This document shows, one piece after another, positions 12,297 to 21,521 of a DNA stretch of 64,000 nt. Source of the DNA: Brooklawnia sp963780175 (GTDB lineage: Bacteria; Actinomycetota; Actinomycetes; Propionibacteriales; Propionibacteriaceae). A program made the position numbers and the translations under genes. The stretch spans positions 372,001-436,000 of the forward strand of contig CAWAAT010000001.1 of NCBI GenBank assembly GCA_963780175.1, written 5' to 3'. Position 1 is the first letter of the stretch, and each line of letters opens with the position of its first letter. The notes below the pieces were generated by a model. It was not told the origin of the DNA. It saw only the letters and a program-made list of their open reading frames with translations, and did no database searches.

Positions 12297-14970
12297 GTGT
12301 CTGACCCATGCTCCGCAGCCCCGCGTCGACGGCCCGCTGGGCGGCCGTCCCATCGGTGCCGCCACCCTGGGCAAGGTCGTCCTTGCCGCCACCCTTGCCA
12401 CCCAACTCCGCCGCCACCACCCGGACGAGGTCACCGGCGCGCACCCCCCGATTCCTGGCCCCCTGCGTGGTGGCAACCACCACGCTGGGCTTGGGACCGT
12501 CGCTGACCAGCAGCACTGCGGCCGGTTGAGTTCCGAAGCGGTCCCTGGTCGCAATGGCCAGCGTCCGCAGGTCGGAGCCGTCTGCACCCGGCACGACCTT
12601 GGCGGCCACCTTGACGCCGCCGATGTCGCGGGACTGCTCGACGATGCCGGCCAGTGATGCGGTCAACTGGACCATCCGCAGTTCGGCGATGGTCTTCTGG
12701 GCGCTCTTCAACTCCGCGATCATCGACTCGACTCGATCACCGAGTTGGTCGGGCTGCACCTTCAGCAGGTCGGTGAGTTGGCTGACCAGGGCGCGTTCCG
12801 CGGCCATGTGGGCGAAGGCGTCGGTGCTGACCAGGGCCTCCACCCGACGAGCCCCCGAGCCGATGGATTGCTCGCCCAATAGAGTGAGCATGCCGATCTG
12901 ACTGGAGTGCTCGACGTGGGTGCCGCCGCACAACTCCCGACTCCACGCGCCACCCATCTCGACCACCCGCACGACGGGCGGGTACTTCTCGCCGAACATG
13001 GCCATGGCACCGAGGGCCTTGGCCTCCTCGAGGCGCATCTGGTTGGCGCTGACGGCCAGGTCGTCGCGGATCGCGATGTTGCAGCGCTCCTCGATCTCGG
13101 CACGCAGCTGGGGGCTGAGTCCCTTGGTGGCGGAGAAGTCGAAGCGCAGGTAGCCGGGCTTGTTGTACGAGCCGGCCTGGGTGGCACTTGACCCGACCAA
13201 CTCCCGCAGCGCAGCGTGGATGACGTGGGTGGCCGAGTGCGCCTGGCATGCGCCACGACGGTTGAACCCGTCCACCACCGCGGTGACGGCGTCACCCACC
13301 GCCAGTTCCGTGCTCACCTCGACCTTGTGGACGATCAGCCCCGGCACCGGACGCTGCACGTCCAGCACCCGCACCTCGCCAGCCGGGGTGAGCAGCACGC
13401 CGGCGTCCGAGTCCTGACCGCCGGCCTCGGCATAGAACGGGGTCTCGGCCAGAACGACTTCGACGACGCTTCCGGCAGTGGCTGAGGTGACCGACTGACC
13501 GTCGACCACCAGACCGCGCACCCGGGTCTCAGCCCTCAGTTCGGTGTAGCCCAGGAAGGCAGTCTCACCGGCAGCGCGCAGCACCTGGTAGGCCTCTGTG
13601 TTGACGACGCCACCCTTCTTGGCGCGGGCGTCCGCCTTGGCGCGCTGACGCTGCTCGGCCATCAAGGCGCGGAAGCGCTCCTGGTCGACGGCCAAGCCTT
13701 GTTCCGCGGCCATCTCCAGGGTCAGGTCGATGGGGAAGCCGAAGGTATCGTGCAGCTGGAATGCCTTGTCACCGGGCAGCACGCCGGAGTCCGCGGCCCG
13801 CGTCTCGCCCGCGGCGAGGTCGAACAGGGCTGTGCCCGCGTGCAGCGTCCGGGTGAAGCTCTGCTCCTCGGCCGCGGCGATGTCCACGATCCGGGCCCAC
13901 TGGTCGTCGATGTCGGGGTACGAGGTGTGCATCACCTGACGGCTGACCTCCAGCAGGTCGGTCAGGCTCTCGCCCTGGTGCCCGAGCAGGCGCATCGAGC
14001 GAATCGATCTGCGCAGCAGGCGCCTCAAGACGTATCCGCGGGCCTCATTGCCGGGTGCGACCCCGTCGGTCATCAGCATCAACGAGCTACGGACGTGATC
14101 GCCGATCACCCGAAGCCGGACGTCGTCCTCGCCGGATGCCCCGTAGCGGCGGCCGGTCAGCTCGGAAGCCCGGGCGATCACGGGGAACACCTCGTCGGTC
14201 TCGTACATGTTGTCGACGCCCTGGAGCAGGAAGGCGATCCTCTCAAGTCCTGCGCCGGTGTCGATGTTCTGGCTGGGCAGTTGGCGAGCGACATCGAAGT
14301 CGTCCTTGGCCCGCACCGCAGACAGGTCCTCGGTCTGGAATACCAGGTTCCAGATCTCGAGGAAGCGATCCTCGTCCGCGTCGGGGCCGCCGTCGGGCCC
14401 GTAGGCAGGACCGCGGTCGACGTAGATCTCCGAGCAGGGGCCGCCCGGCCCCGGCACGCCCATGTGCCAGTAGTTGTCCTTCAGGCCACGAGCCTGGATG
14501 CGCTCGGCGGGCACGCCGACCGAACGCCACCGCGCCACGGCCTCCTCGTCACCGTTGGGGTACTGCGGGTGCAGTCCTGGGCCCAGGACGGTGACCCATA
14601 TCGTGTCCGGATCGAAACCGAAGCCTCCCTCGGCCTGGCTGGAGGTCACCAACTGCCAGGCCCACTCGATGGCCTCTGCCTTGAAGTAGTCGCCGAAGCT
14701 GAAGTTGCCGAGCATCTGGAAGAACGTGCCGTGCCGGGTGGTCCTGCCCACGTCCTCGATGTCGAGGGTTCGGACGCACTTCTGCATGCTGACCGCCCGC
14801 CGGAAGGGGGCCGGCTCGGCACCCGTGAAGTACGGCTTGAAGGGCACCATGCCCGCGTTGACGAACAGCAGGGTGGGGTCGTTGTACAGCAGCGACGCGC
14901 TGGGCACGACGGTATGCTCGCGGGCGGCGAAGAAGTCCACGAACCTACGTCCGATCTCGGCTGCCTTCAT
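12286..14970 (-). CDS. alaS: Alanine--tRNA ligase
   Basis: Class II synthetase that charges tRNA-Ala and edits Ser/Gly mischarging. From the ATG at 14968-14970 (AAGGTGAGG upstream) it is 894 residues, normal for the family. Order: catalytic domain opening MKAAEIGRRFVDFFAAREHT with PSASLLYNDPTLLFVNAGM motif 1, tRNA-recognition helices, the editing domain with zinc ligands HSATH (His578) and CGGTH (Cys681), and the C-terminal DHHA1 domain rich in Gly-Lys (GGKGGGKDD). It heads the alaS-ruvX-mltG group. No T-box leader was seen upstream. Confidence 0.98.
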   Translation of the reverse strand: MKAAEIGRRFVDFFAAREHTVVPSASLLYNDPTLLFVNAGMVPFKPYFTGAEPAPFRRAVSMQKCVRTLDIEDVGRTTRHGTFFQMLGNFSFGDYFKAEAIEWAWQLVTSSQAEGGFGFDPDTIWVTVLGPGLHPQYPNGDEEAVARWRSVGVPAERIQARGLKDNYWHMGVPGPGGPCSEIYVDRGPAYGPDGGPDADEDRFLEIWNLVFQTEDLSAVRAKDDFDVARQLPSQNIDTGAGLERIAFLLQGVDNMYETDEVFPVIARASELTGRRYGASGEDDVRLRVIGDHVRSSLMLMTDGVAPGNEARGYVLRRLLRRSIRSMRLLGHQGESLTDLLEVSRQVMHTSYPDIDDQWARIVDIAAAEEQSFTRTLHAGTALFDLAAGETRAADSGVLPGDKAFQLHDTFGFPIDLTLEMAAEQGLAVDQERFRALMAEQRQRAKADARAKKGGVVNTEAYQVLRAAGETAFLGYTELRAETRVRGLVVDGQSVTSATAGSVVEVVLAETPFYAEAGGQDSDAGVLLTPAGEVRVLDVQRPVPGLIVHKVEVSTELAVGDAVTAVVDGFNRRGACQAHSATHVIHAALRELVGSSATQAGSYNKPGYLRFDFSATKGLSPQLRAEIEERCNIAIRDDLAVSANQMRLEEAKALGAMAMFGEKYPPVVRVVEMGGAWSRELCGGTHVEHSSQIGMLTLLGEQSIGSGARRVEALVSTDAFAHMAAERALVSQLTDLLKVQPDQLGDRVESMIAELKSAQKTIAELRMVQLTASLAGIVEQSRDIGGVKVAAKVVPGADGSDLRTLAIATRDRFGTQPAAVLLVSDGPKPSVVVATTQGARNRGVRAGDLVRVVAAELGGKGGGKDDLAQGGGTDGTAAQRAVDAGLRSMGQTLAG

Positions 14971-15037
14971 CAATCCATCCTCACCTTCGCGCTCGGGCCA
15001 GTTCGCCCAAGCCAACGCCCAACACTAGCGCGACGAC

Positions 15038-15043
15038 TAGATT
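15038..15043 (+). promoter_or_regulatory. -10 box for leaderless YihY-family gene
   Basis: TAGATT ends 6 nt before the ATG at 15050, placing the predicted transcription start at or next to the start codon. There is no ribosome site in the 6 nt spacer. The same geometry occurs at several other genes in this window. Confidence 0.4.
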
Positions 15044-15049
15044 CCAACC

Positions 15050-16060
15050 ATGGATGCCCACTCGTCGACCCCGAGAACGGTGCAACTGCCCCGCCGCTCG
15101 TGGCAGTACATCCTCACCTCGACGTTCCAGCGCTTCAGCAGCAACCAGGCCACCGATCTTGCTGCGACCTTGACCTACTACACGGTCCTGGCACTGTTCC
15201 CGGGCCTTCTGGCCGTAGTTTCACTGATGAAACTGAGTGGAATCGGGCAGAGGCTGGTGCCGGAACTGACCCGTCTGATCGAGCAAGCAGTCCCGGACGA
15301 GGGCACCGTGACAACGCTGGTGGACATCATCGAGGGCTTCTTCGCCTCGACCGGGGCGGGCATCGCGCTGGTCATCGGCGTCGCGACGGCCACCTGGGCC
15401 GCGAGTGGCTACGTCGCCGCATTCAGTCGCGCGCTCAACAGGGTGCACGACGTGGCCGAGGGCCGCAACCCGGTCAAACTCAAGTTGCAGCAGTTGGCCC
15501 TGACCGCGGTCCTGCTGGTGGGTGTCGTGCTCCTGCTGACCGCCGTGGTGGTCAGCGGCGGGCTGGCTCGGTGGCTGGGGGACCTGATCGGGTTGGGTGG
15601 GCTGGCTGTCACCGTGTGGGACGTCGCCAGGTGGCCGGTGATACTGATCGTCGTCGTGCTGCAGGTGGCCATGCTGTACCACTGGACACCCAACGTGCAG
15701 CTGCCGAGGTTCCAGCCGGTCAGCCCCGGCTCGGTGGTAGCTGTGCTCGTGGCCATCCTGTCCATGGCCGCCTTCAGCGCCTACGCGGCCAACTTCGGCA
15801 GCTACGACAAGACCTACGGGACCCTGGCCGGCGTCATCATCGCCCTGTGGTTGCTGTGGCTGGTCAACGTGGCCCTGTTGCTCGGTGCGCACCTGGATGA
15901 GGAGGTCATCCGGGTGAAGCAGTTGCACAAGGGCCTACCGGCCGAACGCGATCCCATCCTTGAGCTCCGCGATTCCGCCGGCATCGTCAAGAAGCAGCGC
16001 AAGGCGAACAAACTGGCCGCCCGCGGTCACGAGATCCGCGAGGAATCCTCGGAGTCTTGA
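15050..16060 (+). CDS. YihY/BrkB-family inner-membrane protein
   Basis: Polytopic membrane protein of the YihY/virulence factor BrkB family, formerly misnamed RNase BN; its function is not established. At 336 residues about six hydrophobic helices can be seen, near 38-60, 98-122, 147-170, 190-212, 228-250 and 258-283. The family-typical DLAATLTYYTVLALFPGLLA opens the first helix and GTLAGVIIALWLLWLVNVALLLGAHLDEE closes the last. A charged cytoplasmic tail follows. It is one of only six + strand genes and lies divergent from alaS and convergent with rarA, in the interval where rpsD is found in several relatives. Confidence 0.9.
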   Translation: MDAHSSTPRTVQLPRRSWQYILTSTFQRFSSNQATDLAATLTYYTVLALFPGLLAVVSLMKLSGIGQRLVPELTRLIEQAVPDEGTVTTLVDIIEGFFASTGAGIALVIGVATATWAASGYVAAFSRALNRVHDVAEGRNPVKLKLQQLALTAVLLVGVVLLLTAVVVSGGLARWLGDLIGLGGLAVTVWDVARWPVILIVVVLQVAMLYHWTPNVQLPRFQPVSPGSVVAVLVAILSMAAFSAYAANFGSYDKTYGTLAGVIIALWLLWLVNVALLLGAHLDEEVIRVKQLHKGLPAERDPILELRDSAGIVKKQRKANKLAARGHEIREESSES

Positions 16061-16063
16061 GCG

Positions 16064-17425
16064 TCAGGCGTTCCCATCCGGGTTACGGCCGAGCAGGCGC
16101 CGGATCAACTCCAGCCGTTCGCCGATCTGTGCCTCGTGTCCGTGCGGGGTCGGTTGGTAGTACGTCCGGCCCACCAGCTCGTCCGGCAGGTACTGCTGGG
16201 TCACCACCCCGTGCGGGTGGTCGTGGGCGTACTGATAGCCCACCCCGTGGCCGAGGCTGCCGGCCGAGGAGTAATGCGCGTCGCGCAGGTGGGCAGGCAC
16301 GGTGCCGATGTGCCCCTGGCGGACGTCGGCGATGGCCGCATCGATGGCGGTGTACACCGCGTTCGACTTCGGGGCGGTGGCCGCGGCGATGGTGGCCTGT
16401 GCCAGCGCCAGCCTGCCCTCCGGCATACCGATCAGCTGAACGGCCTGGGCTGCGGCGATGCAGGTCGTCAGGACGGCCGGGGCGGCCATCCCGATGTCCT
16501 CGCTGGCCGAGATGATCAGTCGTCGGGCGATGAAGCGGGGGTCCTCCCCCGCCTCGATCATCCTGGCCAACCAGTGCAGGGCGGCGTCCACGTCCGAGCC
16601 CCGCACGGACTTGATGAAGGCACTGATCACGTCGTAGTGCTGGTCGCCGTCCGAGTCGTAGCGCACCGCGGCCCGATCCACCGAGGTCTCCAGGGTCGTG
16701 AGCTCGATCACCGCCGACCCGATCGCGTCGGCGCTGCGGGCAGCCTCCTCGAGGTAGGTCAGGACGCGGCGGGCGTCGCCGCCGGCCATGGCCAACATCG
16801 CCGCCCTGGCCTCGGCCGCCAGCTGGTAATGGCCTGCCAGGCCCCGCTCGCTGGTCAGTGCCCGGTCAACAAGAACGGTGAGGTCGTCTGCAGTGAGCGG
16901 CTTGAGCGTCAGGATCAGCGACCGGGACAGCAGGGGTGAGATGACGCTGAAGCTGGGATTCTCGGTGGTCGCGGCGATCAGGGTTACCAGCCGGTTCTCC
17001 ACCGCGGGCAGCAGAACGTCCTGCTGTGCCTTGTTGAACCGGTGGACCTCGTCGACGAAGAGGACGGTGGAGGTGCCACGCGCCAGCTCGCGCCGGGCCG
17101 CCTCAAGCTGGGCGCGGACCTCCCTGACCCCGGAGGTGACCGCCGAGATCTCGACGAACCGGCGGTTGGTCTGTGCCGACACCACGGCCGCGATGGTTGT
17201 CTTGCCCACCCCAGGTGGCCCCCACAGGAAGACCGACATCGCACCGGTGCCCTGAGCCAATCTGCGCAACGGCGAGCCCGGAGCCAGCAGGTGCTGTTGT
17301 CCGACGATCTCGTCGATGGTGCGCGGACGCATCCGGACCGCCAGCGGCAGATCATCATGATCGGCGGCGGCGTGCGAGCAGGCCGCAGCGAGCGAGCCGG
17401 CCGGCAACCGGCTCGCTGGAGGCAA
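16064..17425 (-). CDS. rarA: Replication-associated recombination protein A (RarA/MgsA), N-terminus uncertain
   Basis: AAA+ clamp-loader-like ATPase that acts at stalled forks with SSB and the sliding clamp. Counting from the only in-frame start (TTG 17423-17425, 453 residues): PLAVRMRPRTIDEIVGQQHL at 27-46, Walker A GPPGVGKTT at 69-77, Walker B VLFVDEVH at 121-128, sensor 1 region AATTENPSFS, and the C-terminal tetramerisation domain with SASEDIGMA and LPDELVGRTYYQPTPHG. Directly upstream, GTG at 17448-17450 begins a peptide VSEDLFGNVASSEPVAG that looks like the normal RarA N-terminus with a DLF clamp motif, but it is one base out of frame and runs into a stop. A one-base indel, or a true TTG start, would explain this. 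Confidence 0.9.
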   Translation of the reverse strand: MPPASRLPAGSLAAACSHAAADHDDLPLAVRMRPRTIDEIVGQQHLLAPGSPLRRLAQGTGAMSVFLWGPPGVGKTTIAAVVSAQTNRRFVEISAVTSGVREVRAQLEAARRELARGTSTVLFVDEVHRFNKAQQDVLLPAVENRLVTLIAATTENPSFSVISPLLSRSLILTLKPLTADDLTVLVDRALTSERGLAGHYQLAAEARAAMLAMAGGDARRVLTYLEEAARSADAIGSAVIELTTLETSVDRAAVRYDSDGDQHYDVISAFIKSVRGSDVDAALHWLARMIEAGEDPRFIARRLIISASEDIGMAAPAVLTTCIAAAQAVQLIGMPEGRLALAQATIAAATAPKSNAVYTAIDAAIADVRQGHIGTVPAHLRDAHYSSAGSLGHGVGYQYAHDHPHGVVTQQYLPDELVGRTYYQPTPHGHEAQIGERLELIRRLLGRNPDGNA

Positions 17426-17468
17426 CGTTGCCGAAGAGGTCCTCGCTCACCTGCCCGAGGCTACCTCG

Positions 17469-18249
17469 TCAGGAGAGCAGACGAGACTCCAGCCCGGCCT
17501 GGTCATCCCCGGTCCATCCGTTGCGGTCGAGCCAGTTGCCCAGCCCACCCAACTCGTCTTGGACGAGTTCCAGCAGCACCTCCATCACCCGGGGAGGCGT
17601 GGACTGCGACGCGACCTGCGCGTCGTGTTCGGGAGACCCTGCGGTTGCCGCCAGCCCAAGCCGATCGAGGATCGCGGGCAGCCGCTCATTGCTGGCCGCA
17701 TAGTCGGCGATGACCTGATCCTGCGGGACGCCCACCGCTGTCAGCAGGACAGCACACGTGGTGCCCGTGCGGTCCTTGCCCGCCGCGCAGTTGATGATGG
17801 TGGCCCCCTGCGAACGGGCAACGGTGCGCAGCGCTCCAACCAGGGAGTCGGGCCTGGTCCGGAAGTAGCCCAGGTAGTGCCTGGCGGTGACCTGTGTCCG
17901 GTCGCCTCCGGAATCGGGGCCGGCCACGGCCAGTTCGCCGTGCCACGGTGGCAGGGGCCGCGTCCGGGTCGTCGTCGAGGTACAGACTCATGCGGTGCAC
18001 CCGGACCTCACCGTTGAAGGGCCAGTGTCTCGACCTCGCGTGTTCACGGTTGGTCCGCAGGTCGACCACGTCGCGCAGTTGGTAGTCCACCAGCAGCGTC
18101 GACACTGATGCAGCACTCAGGTCGTGCAGGTTGTCCGAGCGCAGCACGACCCCGGTGCGAACCTTGCGTCCCAGGGTCGTGGAACGACCGCCGAGATCGC
18201 GCATGTTCACGACGCCGTCCAACTCCACCCAGTTGGGTTCGATGGTCAT
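17469..18249 (-). pseudogene. Tyrosine-protein phosphatase (Y_phosphatase3 type), frameshifted
   Basis: Cytoplasmic dual-specificity/tyrosine phosphatase of the actinobacterial Y_phosphatase3 family. The N-terminal part (start ATG 18247-18249) reads NMRDLGG, then VVLRSDNLHDLS and LRDVVDLRT, and stays homologous to about SLYLDDDPDAA. The C-terminal part, with the catalytic CX5R loop CAAGKDRTG and the ADYAASNERL segment, is in the next frame (open from about 17990 down to 17469). Removing one base near the GGGG run at 17954-17957 joins the halves as DPDAALPPWHGELAV, which matches the usual spacing before the HYLGYF segment. As given, no single frame encodes an active enzyme. It could be a real pseudogene or a sequencing indel. 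Confidence 0.85.
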
Positions 18250-18311
18250 GCCCTTGAGCGTACCCAGCAACGACGACGAGTCCGTGAACGAGAGGTTGCG
18301 CTGTGGAGGAC

Positions 18312-20123
18312 TCAGCTGCCAGCTGTGACGGGCTGGGCGACCTCGGCCTTCGGCGGCTTGGGCTTGAAGTCGACCCCGGCCTCCTTGCGCTGCTGGGCGG
18401 TGATCGGCGCAGGGGCGCCGGTCAGCGGGTCGAAGCCATTACCCGTCTTCGGGAACGCGATCACCTCCCGGATCGACTCGGCCCCGCCGAGCAGGGCAAC
18501 GATGCGATCCCAGCCGAAGGCGATGCCACCGTGCGGCGGCGCGCCGAACTGGAAAGCCTCTAGCAGCCAGCCGAACTTCGACTGGGCCTCGTCCGCTGCG
18601 ATGCCCATCACCGTGAACACGCGCTCCTGCACGTCCCTGCGATGGATACGGATCGAACCGCCACCGATCTCGTTACCGTTGCAGACGATGTCGTAGGCGT
18701 ACGCCAGCGCCGAAGCGGGGTCGGTGTCGAAGCTGTCCATGCATTCGGGCTTGGGCGAGGTGAAGGCGTGGTGCACGGCAGTCCAGGACCCGCCGCCGAC
18801 GGCCACGTCCCCCTCGGCCACCGCCTCGGACACCGGCTTGAACAGTGGCGCGTCCACGACCCACAGGAAGCTCCAGGCTGTCTCGTCGATCAATCCGCAG
18901 CGATGGGCGATCTCGTTGCGGGCGGCACCGAGCAGGTTCTGGGAGGCGGTACGCGCACCGGCCGCGAAGAAGATGCAGTCCCCGGGCTTCGCGCCGGTCG
19001 CCTCGGCGAGTCCAGCACGCTCGTCCTCGGAGATGTTCTTGCTGACCGGCCCGCCCATGGTGCCGTCCTCGGCGATGGTCACGTAGGCCAGCCCTTTGGC
19101 GCCGCGTTGCTTGGCCCACTCCTGCCAGGCGTCGAAGGTCCGACGGGGCTGGGAGCCTCCCCCGGGCATCACGACCGCACCCACGTAGGGGGCCTGGAAG
19201 ACGCGGAACGGGGTGTCCGCGAAGAAGTCCGTGAGCTCGGTGAGCTCGAGGTCGAAGCGCAGGTCCGGCTTGTCGGAGCCATAGCGGCTCATCGCCTCTG
19301 CGAAGGTCAACCGGGGCAGCGGGCTGGGCAGCTGATAGCCGATCAACGCCCAGACCTCGGCGATGACCTGCTCGGCCAGCGCCATCACGTCGTCCTGGTC
19401 GACGAAGCTCATCTCGACGTCGAGCTGGGTGAACTCTGGCTGGCGGTCAGCCCGGAAGTCCTCGTCGCGGTAGCAGCGCGCGATCTGGTAGTAGCGCTCC
19501 ATCCCGCCCACCATCAGCAACTGCTTGAACAGCTGCGGGCTCTGCGGAAGCGCGTACCACGAACCCGGCGCCAGACGGGCCGGGACGACGAAGTCCCTGG
19601 CACCCTCGGGGGTGCTACGAGTCAGGGTCGGCGTCTCGATCTCGACGAAGTCGTGCGCCGCCAGCACCCGGCGGGCGGCAGCGTTCACCTGGCTACGCAG
19701 CCGCAACAGGCGACCGGGTTCGGGGCGACGCAGGTCGAGGTAGCGGTAGCGGAAACGAGCGTCCTCACCCACATTCACGCGGTCATCGATCGGGAAGGGC
19801 AGCGGGATCGAAGGATTGAGCACCTCGAGTTCAGTGACCGCGACCTCGACCTCGCCCGTCGCCATTGCTGGATTGACCGTTTCGGCAGAGCGGGCCTCGA
19901 CGACCCCGCAGACCGCGATGCAGAACTCGTTGCGCAGCTTGTGCGCATTGAGACGTTCGACCAGTTCTTCGCGGATGACGCACTGAACGATGCCGGAGGC
20001 GTCCCGAAGATCGACGAACACGACCCCGCCATGGTCTCGTCGGGCATCCACCCAACCCGCCAGCCTGACGGTGCTGTCAATGGTGGACGCCTGCAGCGTC
20101 CCTGCTTCGTGGGTGCGGATCAT
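18312..20123 (-). CDS. aspS: Aspartate--tRNA ligase
   Basis: Class IIb synthetase charging tRNA-Asp; gatCAB in the same window makes a non-discriminating role (Asp-tRNA-Asn) possible, but I cannot decide this from the sequence. At 603 residues it has the bacterial layout: N-terminal anticodon OB-fold (VRLAGWVDARRDHGGVVFVD), motif 2 QIARCYRDEDFRADRQPEFT, the large bacterial GAD insertion, and motif 3 GIAFGWDRIVALLGG. The Ala/Pro tail after about residue 585 is normal for actinobacteria. The ATG at 20121-20123 has GAGAGGA upstream. It lies downstream of hisS with its own likely promoter. Confidence 0.98.
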   Translation of the reverse strand: MIRTHEAGTLQASTIDSTVRLAGWVDARRDHGGVVFVDLRDASGIVQCVIREELVERLNAHKLRNEFCIAVCGVVEARSAETVNPAMATGEVEVAVTELEVLNPSIPLPFPIDDRVNVGEDARFRYRYLDLRRPEPGRLLRLRSQVNAAARRVLAAHDFVEIETPTLTRSTPEGARDFVVPARLAPGSWYALPQSPQLFKQLLMVGGMERYYQIARCYRDEDFRADRQPEFTQLDVEMSFVDQDDVMALAEQVIAEVWALIGYQLPSPLPRLTFAEAMSRYGSDKPDLRFDLELTELTDFFADTPFRVFQAPYVGAVVMPGGGSQPRRTFDAWQEWAKQRGAKGLAYVTIAEDGTMGGPVSKNISEDERAGLAEATGAKPGDCIFFAAGARTASQNLLGAARNEIAHRCGLIDETAWSFLWVVDAPLFKPVSEAVAEGDVAVGGGSWTAVHHAFTSPKPECMDSFDTDPASALAYAYDIVCNGNEIGGGSIRIHRRDVQERVFTVMGIAADEAQSKFGWLLEAFQFGAPPHGGIAFGWDRIVALLGGAESIREVIAFPKTGNGFDPLTGAPAPITAQQRKEAGVDFKPKPPKAEVAQPVTAGS

Positions 20124-20150
20124 GACGCTGGTCCTCTCGGTGGTGAGCCT

Positions 20151-20178
20151 CGCATAGACAGTGCGAGCGCCGCGGCAA
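20151..20178 (-). promoter_or_regulatory. Possible aspS promoter
   Basis: On the minus strand TTGCCG (20173-20178) and TATGCG (20151-20156) are separated by 16 nt and lie about 27 nt before the aspS ATG, between the hisS stop and aspS. Match to consensus is moderate in both hexamers. Confidence 0.35.
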
Positions 20179-20180
20179 GT

Positions 20181-21521
20181 CTAGTGGGTCTGGTCGCTGG
20201 TGATCTGCACGCGCAGGTCATCAGCGGGCGGGAACCAGGCGGCGGCGTCGGCGCCCACCTGCTCACCGGAGCGGATGTCCTTGACCTCGCCGAGGGTCGG
20301 TCCGAACCACACGTAGGGAATACCCCTTCGGTCGGCGTAGCGGATCTGCTTGCCGAACTTGTCGGCCCGGGGCGCCACCTCGCAGCAGATGCCCCGGCCG
20401 CGCAGCAGGGCAGCCACCTCCATCGCGACACCCCGGGTCGCCTCGTCATCGACCGCGACCAACACACAACTCGGCACGCTTCGGGAGGCGCTGATCGCTC
20501 CCCTGGCCATCAGCGGCACCAACAATCTGGTCAAGCCCAGCGAAATCCCCACCCCGGGATAGGTCCGTTTGCCGTCCGAGGCCAACGAGTCGTACCTGCC
20601 ACCCGAACTGACCGACCCCAGGGACTCGTGGCCCACCAATTCGGTCTCGTACACCGTGCCCGTGTAGTAGTCCAGGCCACGGGCGATCTTGAGGTCGGCC
20701 ACCATTCGTCCCGGAACGTGGGCGCGGGCCGCATTCAGGACGTCGGCCAGCGCGTCCAGACCCTCGTCCAGCATCTCGGTGCGCACACCGAGGGAGCGGA
20801 CCCGGGACACGAAGGAGTCGTCGGTGGTGCAGATGGTCGCCAATTCCACGCACCTGGACGCGACCTGCTCACTCAGGCCCAGTTCATCGCGCAGCAGCGC
20901 GGCCACGGCACCGGGCCCGATCTTGTCGAACTTGTCGACCCTCTGGAGCACCGCAGCGGTGTCCTCGATCCCCAGTCCCCGGTAGAACCCCTCGGACAGC
21001 TTGCGGTTGTTGATGTGCATCAGCACCGGCGGCAGGCCGAGGCGGCCGTGCAGCCTCTCCAGGGCGTCGAGCATCACCAAAGGCGCCTCCACGTCATGGT
21101 GCCCGGCCAGGGTGTTCTCACCAATGATGTCGATGTCGGCCTGGGCGAATTCCCGGTAGCGCCCCTCCTGCGGCCGTTCACCACGCCACACCTTCTGGAT
21201 CTGGTAGCGGCGGAACGGGAAGGCGAGCTGACCGGAGTTCTCGAGAACGTACCGGGCCAGGGGTACCGTCAGGTCGAAGTGCAAACCCAGGTCATCGCCG
21301 GCGTCCTGCGGGGCGGCCTGCAGCCGCCGGACGACGTAGACCTCCTTGGTGATCTCGCCCTTGCGGGTCAAGGCCTCCATCGGCTCGACAGCCCGGGTCT
21401 CGATGTTGGCGAACCCGTGCAGTTCGAAGGTCTCGCGCAACTGGTCGAGAACGGCCTGCTCGACCATGCGTTGGGCGGGCAGGAACTCCGGGAAGCCGGA
21501 GAGCGGCTTGGGACGAGCCAT
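20181..21521 (-). CDS. hisS: Histidine--tRNA ligase
   Basis: Class II synthetase charging tRNA-His. The 446-residue product shows the N-terminal PLSGFPEFLPAQRMVEQAVL, motif 2 PFRRYQIQKVWRGERPQEGRYREFAQAD written in pieces as FRRYQIQKVWRGE and RYREFAQADID, the HisA motif RGLDYYTGTVYE, motif 3 GISLGLTRLL, and the C-terminal anticodon domain. The length matches the actinobacterial form. The ATG overlaps the upstream MBL-hydrolase stop by one base (TGATG), so it is translated together with that gene. Confidence 0.97.
   Translation of the reverse strand: MARPKPLSGFPEFLPAQRMVEQAVLDQLRETFELHGFANIETRAVEPMEALTRKGEITKEVYVVRRLQAAPQDAGDDLGLHFDLTVPLARYVLENSGQLAFPFRRYQIQKVWRGERPQEGRYREFAQADIDIIGENTLAGHHDVEAPLVMLDALERLHGRLGLPPVLMHINNRKLSEGFYRGLGIEDTAAVLQRVDKFDKIGPGAVAALLRDELGLSEQVASRCVELATICTTDDSFVSRVRSLGVRTEMLDEGLDALADVLNAARAHVPGRMVADLKIARGLDYYTGTVYETELVGHESLGSVSSGGRYDSLASDGKRTYPGVGISLGLTRLLVPLMARGAISASRSVPSCVLVAVDDEATRGVAMEVAALLRGRGICCEVAPRADKFGKQIRYADRRGIPYVWFGPTLGEVKDIRSGEQVGADAAAWFPPADDLRVQITSDQTH

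Noticed and set aside
14971..15049. T-box riboswitch before alaS (also looked for before aspS and hisS)
   Set aside because: The gaps are too short and no T-box sequence or specifier stem was recognised.
13699..15900. 733-codon + strand frame over alaS and the YihY gene
   Set aside because: Runs antisense through alaS and then out of frame through the YihY gene; composition is not protein-like.
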